Source: CAZQIC01 sp964593555
Lineage (GTDB): Bacteria; Bacteroidota; Bacteroidia; JAFLBG01
DNA length: 64,000 bases
Assembly (NCBI GenBank): GCA_964593555.1
Contig: CAZQIC010000006.1
Coordinates: 23,562-87,561, forward strand
Direction: 5' to 3'
Part shown: positions 56,858 to 64,000 of the stretch, piece after piece
Layout of the letters: every line of letters starts with the position of its first letter
How positions within the stretch are numbered: the stretch's first letter is position 1
Made by a program: the position numbers and the translations under genes
Notes under the pieces: model-generated
Database searches by the model: none
What the model was told of the DNA's origin: nothing
What the model saw: only the letters and a program-made list of their open reading frames with translations

Positions 56858-57548
56858 TCGCAGCAGGTTTTTCGTAATCGCTTTCATGAATTTTTTGCTA
56901 TTAGTAACCACAGAAGTACAGTCCGTGACTAATTCGGGTTGGGGTTTAAGGAAGGCCGTGAGTGTAGAAAAGGGTATTAACGAGCGGTTGGCTATATTTT
57001 TAGGTGAGGAATTGCGGTTAAAGCAAAATTTTGAAAAGGTTGATTTGTTTTATATAAATGCGGGCATTGAATACAAAGCATTTAAGAGCCTTAAGACTTC
57101 CCTCAGCTATGGATTTATTGAAAAAATAAATGACAAAGGATTTTTTAGTTTTCGACACAGAGTGGTTTGGGACGTGACGTTGAAAAGAGAGGTGAGAAGA
57201 TTTAATTTCTCTTACAGACAAAGATTTCAGATGCAGTTAAAAAATGTTTATTCCAGCGAATTAGGATATTTTCCTATATGGACCTCAAGAAACAGATTTC
57301 AAGTGAAATATGAAATAAATAAATATTTGAATACATATTTTTCATTGGAGTTTCGTCAGCAAGTTCGTAATGCTGGTACACCGGTATTAAATGGTTTATT
57401 TTACCAGAGAAGATATTTAATTGGACTGGAATGCGAGATTAGTTCCAGAGCTATGGTAGAATCTTATTATTTTTGGAACCAAACTTATAATAATATTCCT
57501 TCCACGAATACAAGTGTAATAGGATTTCAGTTTAATTATAAGTTTTAA
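56841..57548 (+). CDS. DUF2490 outer-membrane barrel-type protein
   Basis: 235 aa. Signal peptide FMNFLLLVTTEVQS. The mature chain has regular beta-strands with aromatic girdles (YINAGIEYKAFKSLKTSLSYGFI, FSYRQRFQMQL, YFSLEFRQQ) and ends FQFNYKF, a barrel C-terminus. This fits DUF2490. It ends the operon; its 17-bp overlap with the DUF4956 gene implies a linked function at the envelope. Confidence 0.85.
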   Translation: MTLKSNRSRFFVIAFMNFLLLVTTEVQSVTNSGWGLRKAVSVEKGINERLAIFLGEELRLKQNFEKVDLFYINAGIEYKAFKSLKTSLSYGFIEKINDKGFFSFRHRVVWDVTLKREVRRFNFSYRQRFQMQLKNVYSSELGYFPIWTSRNRFQVKYEINKYLNTYFSLEFRQQVRNAGTPVLNGLFYQRRYLIGLECEISSRAMVESYYFWNQTYNNIPSTNTSVIGFQFNYKF

Positions 57549-57556
57549 ATTTAAAG

Positions 57557-57576
57557 CAATCTTTTAAATAAGATTG
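57557..57576. terminator. Hairpin between convergent genes
   Basis: CAATCTT at 57557-57563 is inverted as AAGATTG at 57570-57576 around TTAAAT, followed on the plus strand by GTTTTCTC. It overlaps the last codons of the LytTR gene. Confidence 0.6.
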
Positions 57577-58265
57577 AGTTTTCTCAATAACTCCTTTTTG
57601 TATTGCTCACCTATTGGAAGCATATATTTTCCTGAATATGCTGTATTGTCTTCTACAGTATCAATGTGGTCCATCCCAACTAAATAGGAGCGATGAAGGC
57701 GGTAGAATTTATTTTCAGGTAATTTTTGTTCCATACTTTTTAGTGTACAATGAACAGTATTACGCTTTGTGGGCGTGATTATGTTCACATAATCCCCCAG
57801 GGCTTGAATGTATATTATATCTGTAAGCTTGATCTTTGAGAGTATTGAATTGGAGCGTACAAAGATAAAATTTCTGTCTTTGTCGGCGGTTGAATCCATT
57901 ACCTGGTCTCTGTTATCGAATAATTCTTTCGCCCTTGAAACAGCAGTTGCTAAGCGGGATAAACTTACTGGTTTAATAATATAGTCTGCTACGTTTAGTT
58001 CGAAAGCCTCTACTGCATAATTTTGCTTTGCGGTGATTAATATTATAATAGGACGCTTATCAAGGTTTTTGATCAATTCTATTCCTGACATGCCGGGCAT
58101 CTCAACATCAAGGAAAACCAGATCTACGGGTTCCTTTTTAAGATAATTGAATGCTTCAACTGCATCTGAACATTCCGCTTTAAGATCCAGAAAGTCGATA
58201 TCAGAAATCATTTGAGTTAACACTGTACGTGCTAATTTATCATCATCTACAATTATACAATTCAT
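57564..58265 (-). CDS. LytTR-family response regulator
   Basis: The ATG at 58265 gives 233 aa; the longer frame (58298) would start inside the -7 box. Receiver 1-120: CIIVDDDKLAR, acceptor Asp53 in LVFLDVEMPGMSG, ITAKQNYAVEAFELNVADYIIKP. A LytTR DNA-binding domain covers about 135-230: FIFVRSNSILSKIKLTDIIYIQALGDYVNI, HCTLKSMEQKLP, FYRLHRSYLVGMDHID. LytTR proteins bind 9-bp direct repeats about 21 bp apart. The shared element has that period and its own promoter carries one, so it is a candidate regulator of the set. No cognate LytS-type kinase is adjacent. Confidence 0.93.
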   Translation of the reverse strand: MNCIIVDDDKLARTVLTQMISDIDFLDLKAECSDAVEAFNYLKKEPVDLVFLDVEMPGMSGIELIKNLDKRPIIILITAKQNYAVEAFELNVADYIIKPVSLSRLATAVSRAKELFDNRDQVMDSTADKDRNFIFVRSNSILSKIKLTDIIYIQALGDYVNIITPTKRNTVHCTLKSMEQKLPENKFYRLHRSYLVGMDHIDTVEDNTAYSGKYMLPIGEQYKKELLRKLNLI

Positions 58266-58295
58266 AAGTTTTTGTTTAGAAGTTTCTTCAATAAT

Positions 58296-58358
58296 CAAAG
58301 GTATTTTAAGGAGCCCATTAAAAGTTGATTAATCGTTTAACAGTCAATCTTGTGAGCC
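58296..58358 (-). promoter_or_regulatory. Shared activator-type element and promoter for the LytTR gene
   Basis: On the minus strand GGCTCA starts at 58358, CGATTA at offset 24, and an exact TACCTTTG at 58303-58296 (offset 56). The half-sites are the most degenerate of the set, but the spacing and -7 box are exact. Confidence 0.6.
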
Positions 58359-58394
58359 CAAAGCCATTTTATGATCGTTGGTGGTATTATCTGT

Positions 58395-58664
58395 TTAATT
58401 GGCTGGCGCTTCTAATAAAAATGTTAGTTTATTGTCAAATTGTGTACTGTCAATCTTTCCTTCCTTAAATTCCCGGAATAAAGTTCGGAGGTTTTTTTTT
58501 CGGTTTAATAATTCCTCTTTAGTGATTCGGCTGTTTGGTGTTTTTGTTTCTGTCTGACCGAAATCTGAAGGTCGTACCTCCTCAATTTTAATAACCAGCC
58601 AGGTAGCAAATGCCAAGCTTAAAATGTAAAAAAGTGGCTTAAATAAAAAGCTGTATTTTTTCAT
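58395..58664 (-). CDS. Small membrane-anchored protein (89 aa)
   Basis: One N-terminal hydrophobic helix (FLFKPLFYILSLAFATWLVI) is followed by a polar helical domain (ITKEELLNRKKNLRTLFREF). Its ATG directly follows the stop of the GT2 synthase gene, so it is probably a synthase accessory subunit. No family recognised. Confidence 0.68.
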   Translation of the reverse strand: MKKYSFLFKPLFYILSLAFATWLVIKIEEVRPSDFGQTETKTPNSRITKEELLNRKKNLRTLFREFKEGKIDSTQFDNKLTFLLEAPAN

Positions 58665-60491
58665 TTATATCAGTTGTTCTTTTACTTCCGTTGGTTTCCA
58701 GTATGCAGCTCTTATCATAATACTAAGAGCAGTAATGTTGAACAGGCACCAAAATGTATTTGCCGCAAAGCCGGAAATAACAGGATGATGTCCCCAGAGT
58801 ATCAAATAAACATTATATAAAATACCCGTTATGCTTAATGCAATGATTATAATATGAGGTAAAATATGCTGAGTGCTTTTGGCGAAGCCCTTGTCTTTTG
58901 GGGTGACATTGAATTTTACTTTTTTCCCTCTTATAACTGAGTAAATTGCCATAAGCATAAACCAAAAGCTGGATATATAATATTGATCTCCTCTTCTTGT
59001 TGATATTCCCCAGCAGCCAATAGCTATTGTTATAGTGTTCATAATTTGAAATGGTAGAAAATATTTAAAAAAATCAAAGCTGTATGCTTTTACTGGCAAT
59101 GAAAGACTAAAAAAGAATGCGATAGGGCATAGCAGAAAAATTAATATCCAAAGTGGAGCAAAATATGACCAGATGGTACTGAAATAACAGATTTTTTGTC
59201 TTAATGAAAGTCCTTTTATAAGCAAAGGATTGTCTTTAAAGGCAATGTCCAATGACCCTTCGGCATATCTTTGATGTTGTTTTATCCAGCTGTCAACATC
59301 TTGAGTTGATAGCATTTTACATTCTACTTCTGAATGCTGAATACTTTCCCATCTGTTTTCTTTATCAGCATGGAGCATCATTGAAGTGTAAATATCTTCG
59401 GAAGCATGAAATTTAAATGGAATCAATTCCTGTTCCAAAAGAAGAGCCTTTTTTAGATTATGTAATTCATTTATATCAATTTTACTTTTACTTAAGTTAG
59501 ATTCAAAAATTTTGATTTGTTGAACAAAAGACTTTATAGCATGATTCATCACGGCTTCTCTTCTGTGAATTGATCCAGCGCCACAGCAAAACGCAGCATT
59601 GTGAAAATTTCTTTTTCGTAGGATCACATCATAAAATAATCTTGGTTCGTTTCCAAAAATATCCTCGTTAATTTCTACTTTTCCAAATATGAAGTCGACC
59701 AGCCGGGATATTTTTTTATTTGAGATCAGTAGTTTTGAATTTATAATTGAGCTTAATTTTTCGGGAGCAGTTGTATCGTAAAACCATTGAGGCGTTTGTA
59801 CCCATGCCACTTTTCTTTTCCTGAAATATCCTGTAGTGTTAATTAAAAACTCTGGAAAAACTCTTGTGTCCGCATCTAAAATTACGAACAGGTCGCCATT
59901 TGTATTTTCTAAGGCGTTTTTTAAATTTCCTGCTTTATAGCCTTGATTGTGTTCCCTTATTAAATAATTTACGTTTTCTTCTTCAGCAACTTTTTTCATG
60001 TTTTCCTTAAGGGGGTCTCTGCCGTCTCTTCTTCCATCATCAAGTACATGAATTTGAATGTGAACATCATCATAAGGATAGATTGCTTTTTTTGCATCGA
60101 TTATACTGTAACGCACTAATTCGACATCTTCATTGTATGAGGCAATAAAAATATCAATTCTGATAGGTCTGTCTTTCCCATTCTGAATATCTTCAATCTC
60201 TGAAAGGTAATGTATAGGGGGTGTTTTTTCAGGATCACTATTTGACCAAAAATTAATTATTATCATTACCGTGCTGATAAAACTTAATGTTTCTGCTACC
60301 ACGAGGGGAACAGAAAACCATAAAGCATCTAGATTAAGGGAATACCTCCACCTCCAATTTAAGTATGCGATGCCAAGTGCAATCGTTAAAATACTCAGAA
60401 ATTGAAAAAGTAAAGTCCGATATTTGTTTTCGGAAATTGCTTTATATGGTCTTCGGTATTCGAATTGATTAAAATAAAATTGTTTTAACAT
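58665..60491 (-). CDS. Cellulose-synthase-like family 2 glycosyltransferase
   Basis: The ATG at 60491 gives 608 aa. Two N-terminal helices (about 20-80), a GT-A domain (about 105-420) and five or so C-terminal helices. BcsA-type motifs are in order: HVLDDGRRDG, VILDADTRVFPEF (DxD), TPQWFYDT, CCGAGSIHRREA, FHASEDIYTSMM (TED-like), and QHQRYAEGSLDI in place of QxxRW. A processive beta-glycan synthase is likely. There is no PilZ domain, so direct c-di-GMP control is not evident. It is flanked by a STAS gene and a small membrane protein in one operon. Confidence 0.92.
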   Translation of the reverse strand: MLKQFYFNQFEYRRPYKAISENKYRTLLFQFLSILTIALGIAYLNWRWRYSLNLDALWFSVPLVVAETLSFISTVMIIINFWSNSDPEKTPPIHYLSEIEDIQNGKDRPIRIDIFIASYNEDVELVRYSIIDAKKAIYPYDDVHIQIHVLDDGRRDGRDPLKENMKKVAEEENVNYLIREHNQGYKAGNLKNALENTNGDLFVILDADTRVFPEFLINTTGYFRKRKVAWVQTPQWFYDTTAPEKLSSIINSKLLISNKKISRLVDFIFGKVEINEDIFGNEPRLFYDVILRKRNFHNAAFCCGAGSIHRREAVMNHAIKSFVQQIKIFESNLSKSKIDINELHNLKKALLLEQELIPFKFHASEDIYTSMMLHADKENRWESIQHSEVECKMLSTQDVDSWIKQHQRYAEGSLDIAFKDNPLLIKGLSLRQKICYFSTIWSYFAPLWILIFLLCPIAFFFSLSLPVKAYSFDFFKYFLPFQIMNTITIAIGCWGISTRRGDQYYISSFWFMLMAIYSVIRGKKVKFNVTPKDKGFAKSTQHILPHIIIIALSITGILYNVYLILWGHHPVISGFAANTFWCLFNITALSIMIRAAYWKPTEVKEQLI

Positions 60492-60498
60492 ATTACTG

Positions 60499-60867
60499 TT
60501 AGGAGCATTGTAGCACCTTGTCAAGTTCCAATGCGGTTATTTTCTCTTTTATCTTTTCATTTACATTTACAAATTGAACTTTTAATCCTTTTTGCAAAAG
60601 GTATTTGGTAAGGTCAATTAAACTTGCAAGACCGGTATTGTTAATTGATTGAACATTTTTAAAATCGTAATAGTGTACATCCTCTATACAAACTCCTGCG
60701 AGTTCATCGGCAGGATGATCATTACTCATTTGAAATAATTCATTTGCACGAATTTTGCTTTTACTATCATTCACATTCAATGTTTCCGTTAAACGAAGAT
60801 TTTTTAAATAAACATCCGATTCGTTTGATGACTTGTTTTTTGTGTCGGGTATAGGTTTATTTTCCAT
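60499..60867 (-). CDS. STAS-domain protein (anti-sigma-antagonist type)
   Basis: The ATG at 60867, 19 bases after an exact -7 box, gives 122 aa; the upstream in-frame ATG at 60945 lies before the promoter and is rejected. A disordered N-terminus (1-25) precedes a STAS-like fold at about 30-120: VCIEDVHYYDFKNVQSINNTGLASLIDLTKYLLQKGLKVQFVNVNEKIKE. The phospho-acceptor Ser is in SINNTG. It may gate the synthase encoded 8 bp downstream through a partner switch, but no cognate kinase is adjacent. Confidence 0.82.
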   Translation of the reverse strand: MENKPIPDTKNKSSNESDVYLKNLRLTETLNVNDSKSKIRANELFQMSNDHPADELAGVCIEDVHYYDFKNVQSINNTGLASLIDLTKYLLQKGLKVQFVNVNEKIKEKITALELDKVLQCS

Positions 60868-60885
60868 TGTTGTAATATTTATATT

Positions 60886-60949
60886 CAAAATTAGGATCGC
60901 CGTTAGCCTTAACGGTGCAAAATTCGCCAATAGGGTATTTATCATAGCT
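60886..60949 (-). promoter_or_regulatory. Shared activator-type element and promoter for the STAS/GT2 operon
   Basis: On the minus strand AGCTAT starts at 60949, CGAATT at offset 24, and an exact TAATTTTG at 60893-60886 (offset 57). Confidence 0.75.
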
Positions 60950-61032
60950 GAAGCAGGGGAAAATTAAATTTTAAATTTCCGGGTTTAACTGATGATTGGA
61001 AATTGAACTTAATATCTATTTGTTTCCATTTT

Positions 61033-61096
61033 GGCTATAGAAAATACCTTACTGACGAAAACAAAATATTCAGATATAAGATCTGAAGTAAATTGG
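61033..61096 (+). promoter_or_regulatory. Shared activator-type element and promoter for the second hybrid kinase
   Basis: GGCTAT is at 61033, CGAAAA at offset 24, and TAAATTGG at 61089-61096 (offset 57, one mismatch). It lies 84 bp (8 helical turns) from the divergent STAS site. Confidence 0.7.
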
Positions 61097-61116
61097 GTAT
61101 ATATTTTGTGGTTGTT

Positions 61117-63516
61117 ATGGGAGATATATTCGACATATTATTAATTGAAGACAACCCTGCTGATGCTAAATTGGTTGATATTTATTTGAAGGAGGCATAT
61201 AATGCCGGAGACTATACACTCACAGTTGCATGGGATTTGAAATCAGGTATTGAGCTTATAGCAAATAAAAAATACAGTGTGATTCTGTTGGACTTGTCTT
61301 TACCCGATAGTATTGGTCTGGATACTTTTAAGAGAGTTTTTGAGCGTACCTCGGAGGTCCCAATAATTGTATTTTCAACAACTGTAAATGCATCTGTGGG
61401 ATTGAGTACAATGAAATTGGGTGCTCAGGATTTTTTAATAAAGGGAAAAATTCAGGGGAAGGAATTAAGAAGATCTATTAATTATAGTATTGATAGGAAT
61501 GCACTTCTTAAGGAACTCTCTGAAAAAAGCAAAAAATTGGAGGAAAAGACTTTCGATTTAATAAGGGAGAAGGCAAAGCTTTCCCAGGCACAGAAGTTGG
61601 CACACATTGGAAGTTGGGAGTGGGATATTAGCAGTAATAATTTCACATGGTCCGATGAGTTATATGATATTTATGGATTAAAAGCTGAAGAATTTGATGC
61701 TACCTCAGAGGCTTTTTTGGAGAGGGTTCATCTCGAGGATCGTGAATTCACAAAAAATATAATTATTGGAACTTATAAGACTCTTATTCCATTTAATTTT
61801 TATCATAGAATTGTGAGGCCAAACAATGATATAAGAATTGTTCATGCAATTGGTAATGTTGACAAGAACGATCAGGGAAAACCAATCAGTATGTTTGGAA
61901 CTGTTCAGGGTGTAACGGAACGTGTACATGAGGAAAACCTGGAGGAGTTGGCGAGCGCAGCGACTAAGTCATTTAACTCAATGGTAATAGCAAATAGGAA
62001 TGGAGATATTGAATGGGTCAACGAAAGTTTTACAAGGCTGAGTGGTTTTACACTCCAGGAAGTGAAAATTAGAAGTAAATCAATATTTCAGATGTTTAAT
62101 GAAACTGTACTTCAAAAAGAAAAGGAATTTCACGAAAATGCGGTTGGTAAATCCCCGGTCTCTTATGAAAGAGAATGTTTAACAAAAGATGGGAGAAAAT
62201 ACTGGGTGATATCAACGGTTACTCCAGTATTTGATAAGGGTGGAAAGCTGGAAAGAATTATAGCGATTGACACCGATATTACCCATCGGAAACAGATTGA
62301 AGAAGAATTGGTTCGAACAAATAGTATCAAAGAACAATTTTTGGCAAACATGAGCCATGAAATAAGAACTCCTATGAATGCCATTGTTGGTTTTACCGAT
62401 TTATTATTAAAGACGAATCCTACAAGTGAACAAAGGCAATATATAGAAGCTGTAAAAACTTCAGGAAGAAATCTGATAGTTATAATAAATGATATTTTGG
62501 ATTTTTCAAAAATTGGGTCAGGAAAAGTCACATTTGAACAAATTGAATTTGATTTGAGGCATTTAATTTCAACTCTTACCGAATTGATGTTGCCAAAATC
62601 AATGGGGAAAAATATAAAAATATCCACTAAGGTAGATAAGAGAATTCCTGTACAGTTAATTGGTGATCCAACCAGGTTGAATCAAATATTTTTAAATCTC
62701 GTTGGCAACGCAATTAAGTTCACGGAAAACGGTGGTGTAACGATTATTGCTGATCTTATTTCGGAAAGCGAAGAAGAGATTGAATTGAAATTTTCTGTGA
62801 ATGATACGGGAATTGGAATCCCAGAGGATAAATTAGATTATGTGTTTGAGGGTTTTACACAGGCGACTAACGATACAAATAGAAAGTACGGCGGAACAGG
62901 TCTTGGTTTAACAATAGTTAAACAATTGGTTGAACTGCAGGGAGGGACTATAACTGTTAAGAGCAAGATTGGAAAAGGATCTTCTTTCGTTGTGAGTATT
63001 AAATTTACTAAAGCTTTACCTGCCAAAAGTCCTGGTACTAAAATTTTTGATTACGAGGAAGAATTATCTCATATAGAAAAATTAGATATTCTATTGGTTG
63101 AGGATAACTTGCTTAATCAGATATTGGCAAAAAAAGTACTGACAAATTGGAAGTGGAATGTGGATGTTGCGGACAATGGTGTAATTGCAGTAAAGAAGGT
63201 TAAAAGCACTTCTTATGATATTATTTTAATGGACATTCAAATGCCCGAGATGGATGGTTATGAAGCAACCCGGCGCATACGAGGATTTTTTAATTCGCAT
63301 AAGCGAAATATTCCAATTATTGCAATTACAGCGCATGCCATATCAGGGGAGGCTGAAAAATGCCATAATGCTGGTATGAATGATTATATATCTAAACCAT
63401 TTGATGAGAAAGTGTTATATCAAAAAATTCTCACCGCTTGTAAAAAAAGTAATGCATCAATAAGTGCTCAACCAAATAATTTAGAAAAATGGGAAACTAC
63501 AATAATGCCCAGGTAA
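61117..63516 (+). CDS. Hybrid sensor kinase (REC-PAS-PAS-HisKA-HATPase-REC)
   Basis: The ATG at 61117 is used, because an upstream TTG at 61093 lies inside the -7 box. 799 aa, cytoplasmic. N-terminal receiver (1-125): LLIEDNPADAKL, acceptor Asp near 57 in VILLDLSLPDSIG. A coiled-coil linker leads to two PAS domains (about 165-275 and 285-400, with HRIVRPNNDIRIVHAIGN and GDIEWVNESFTRLSG). HisKA has NMSHEIRTPMNAIVGF; HATPase has NLVGNAIKF and DTGIGIP. A C-terminal receiver has LMDIQMPEMDGYEA. Unlike its paralogue at 6139 the Hpt is in a separate, overlapping frame starting at 63489. Confidence 0.93.
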   Translation: MGDIFDILLIEDNPADAKLVDIYLKEAYNAGDYTLTVAWDLKSGIELIANKKYSVILLDLSLPDSIGLDTFKRVFERTSEVPIIVFSTTVNASVGLSTMKLGAQDFLIKGKIQGKELRRSINYSIDRNALLKELSEKSKKLEEKTFDLIREKAKLSQAQKLAHIGSWEWDISSNNFTWSDELYDIYGLKAEEFDATSEAFLERVHLEDREFTKNIIIGTYKTLIPFNFYHRIVRPNNDIRIVHAIGNVDKNDQGKPISMFGTVQGVTERVHEENLEELASAATKSFNSMVIANRNGDIEWVNESFTRLSGFTLQEVKIRSKSIFQMFNETVLQKEKEFHENAVGKSPVSYERECLTKDGRKYWVISTVTPVFDKGGKLERIIAIDTDITHRKQIEEELVRTNSIKEQFLANMSHEIRTPMNAIVGFTDLLLKTNPTSEQRQYIEAVKTSGRNLIVIINDILDFSKIGSGKVTFEQIEFDLRHLISTLTELMLPKSMGKNIKISTKVDKRIPVQLIGDPTRLNQIFLNLVGNAIKFTENGGVTIIADLISESEEEIELKFSVNDTGIGIPEDKLDYVFEGFTQATNDTNRKYGGTGLGLTIVKQLVELQGGTITVKSKIGKGSSFVVSIKFTKALPAKSPGTKIFDYEEELSHIEKLDILLVEDNLLNQILAKKVLTNWKWNVDVADNGVIAVKKVKSTSYDIILMDIQMPEMDGYEATRRIRGFFNSHKRNIPIIAITAHAISGEAEKCHNAGMNDYISKPFDEKVLYQKILTACKKSNASISAQPNNLEKWETTIMPR

Positions 63517-63851
63517 CCGATTTGGCATATTTAAAACAAGTCTCAAATGGAGATAGTAATTTTATCAATGAAATGATAGATGTATACCTTAAGCAGACTC
63601 CTGAAGCAATAAGTGATCTGGAAAAACACTTGAAAAACAAAAATTGGAAATTGTTAAGGGCCGTAATTCATAAGATGAAACCGTCCTGTCCATTTTTTGG
63701 ATTACATGACCTTTATAAAACAGTCACTTCAATAGAAGAATATGCTGAGGAGGGAACGAACCTTCATTTGTTACCAGGCATGATCGTGAAGGTTAAAGCC
63801 ACTTGTGATAAGGCTATGGTAGAATTGAATCAGCAAAGAGGAATGGTCTGA
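63489..63851 (+). CDS. Hpt phosphotransfer protein, overlapping the kinase in the -1 frame
   Basis: 120 aa. Hpt domain: FINEMIDVYLKQTPEAISDLEKHLKNKNWKLLRAVIHKMKPS, with the phospho-His in IHKMKPS. It aligns with the C-terminal Hpt of the kinase at 6139 (MLEMINVYLEETPQLLNSIK and ATHSIMPS). Its ATG (63489-63491) lies inside GAAAAATGG, 28 bp before the kinase stop, in the -1 frame. It could be an independently started protein, a -1 slippage fusion on the A run, or a fusion gene broken by a one-base deletion. Confidence 0.85.
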   Translation: MGNYNNAQVTDLAYLKQVSNGDSNFINEMIDVYLKQTPEAISDLEKHLKNKNWKLLRAVIHKMKPSCPFFGLHDLYKTVTSIEEYAEEGTNLHLLPGMIVKVKATCDKAMVELNQQRGMV

Positions 63852-63856
63852 TAGTT

Positions 63857-63883
63857 AGCTATTTGTTTTTGGACTTAGACGAT
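63857..63883 (+). promoter_or_regulatory. Extra half-site 21 bp upstream of the last promoter element
   Basis: AGCTAT at 63857 stands exactly 21 bases before GACGAT at 63878, the first half-site of the promoter element. Together with CGAATT they form a tandem of three half-sites. Confidence 0.45.
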
Positions 63884-63940
63884 TAAAAAACCTACATGAA
63901 CGAATTTTAAAATTAATCCTCTTTATCCTAAATAGTTTTA
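63878..63940 (+). promoter_or_regulatory. Shared activator-type element and promoter for the gene at the window end
   Basis: GACGAT is at 63878, CGAATT at offset 24, and TAGTTTTA at 63933-63940 (offset 56, one mismatch). Confidence 0.55.
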
Positions 63941-63974
63941 CATACAAATAGAGTTTATACCGATTAAGTTTATT

Positions 63975-64000
63975 ATGCATACTTCACTTTTAATTTCAAA
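63975..64000 (+). CDS. Start of a gene cut by the window end
   Basis: The ATG at 63975 opens MHTSLLIS, 35 bases after the predicted -7 box. Too short to identify. Confidence 0.35.

Overview
The window is AT-rich DNA from a free-living, carbohydrate-handling member of the Bacteroidota. Four things point there. Nine or more products end in type IX secretion (T9SS) C-terminal sorting domains with FPNP-type motifs. Most transcription units have the phylum's TAnnTTTG -7 promoter element. The families present are typical of the phylum: SBBP/SprB-repeat proteins, a DksA/TraR protein with a degenerate zinc finger, CotH proteins, DUF6799 and a LytTR response regulator. I cannot name the genus. A 10-base N run at 15806-15815 marks an assembly gap. 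I see no rRNA, tRNA, insertion sequence, phage gene or CRISPR array.

Layout. 1-3884 (-) is a giant SBBP/PKD/SprB-repeat surface protein cut by the window edge. 4085-9860 holds an unrecognised 514-aa protein, a hybrid histidine kinase, several small charged proteins and an AraC-type regulator. 9985-14683 (+) is an operon: membrane-anchored receiver, TPR protein, outer-membrane barrel, GH26-like glycosidase, and an almost bare sorting-domain protein. 14756-18613 (-) carries small envelope proteins, a P-domain/CotH protein and a DksA-like regulator. 18881-31059 carries two paralogous clan GH-A secreted proteins, a DUF6629 membrane protein, a GT4 glycosyltransferase with a GH57 enzyme, and a TonB-type receptor. 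31192-40702 (+) is an operon for a PQQ-sugar-dehydrogenase-like giant, a propeller protein, a BadF-type sugar kinase and an OmpA-type protein. 41008-47451 (-) is an operon with a Cbp1-like coiled-coil lipoprotein, two T9SS cargo proteins and an SdiA-regulated-type lipoprotein. 47590-51222 (-) holds a receiver protein, a GH15 glucoamylase and a secreted jelly-roll-like protein. 51468-57548 (+) runs from a sugar nucleotidyltransferase and a sugar isomerase to VTC, DUF4956 and DUF2490 proteins. 57564-60867 (-) encodes a LytTR regulator and a STAS plus cellulose-synthase-like GT2 operon. 61117-63851 (+) is a second hybrid kinase with a separate Hpt protein.

The main discovery is regulatory. Eighteen transcription starts share one architecture: a half-site GGCTAT (or RRC[T/G]AT), then 17 bases, then CGAA(T/A), then 28-29 bases, then a TAnnTTTG-like -7 element. 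The two half-sites are two helical turns apart (21-bp repeat) and sit at a fixed distance from the promoter. Both GH-A paralogues carry the same site inverted. This looks like one activator's regulon that ties together signalling proteins, secreted cargo and polysaccharide enzymes. Candidate regulators in the window are the LytTR protein (its own promoter has a site) and the AraC-type protein. A second idea is that the GT2 synthase, STAS protein, TPR protein, barrel and GH26 enzyme form a divided synthase-dependent exopolysaccharide system under that control.
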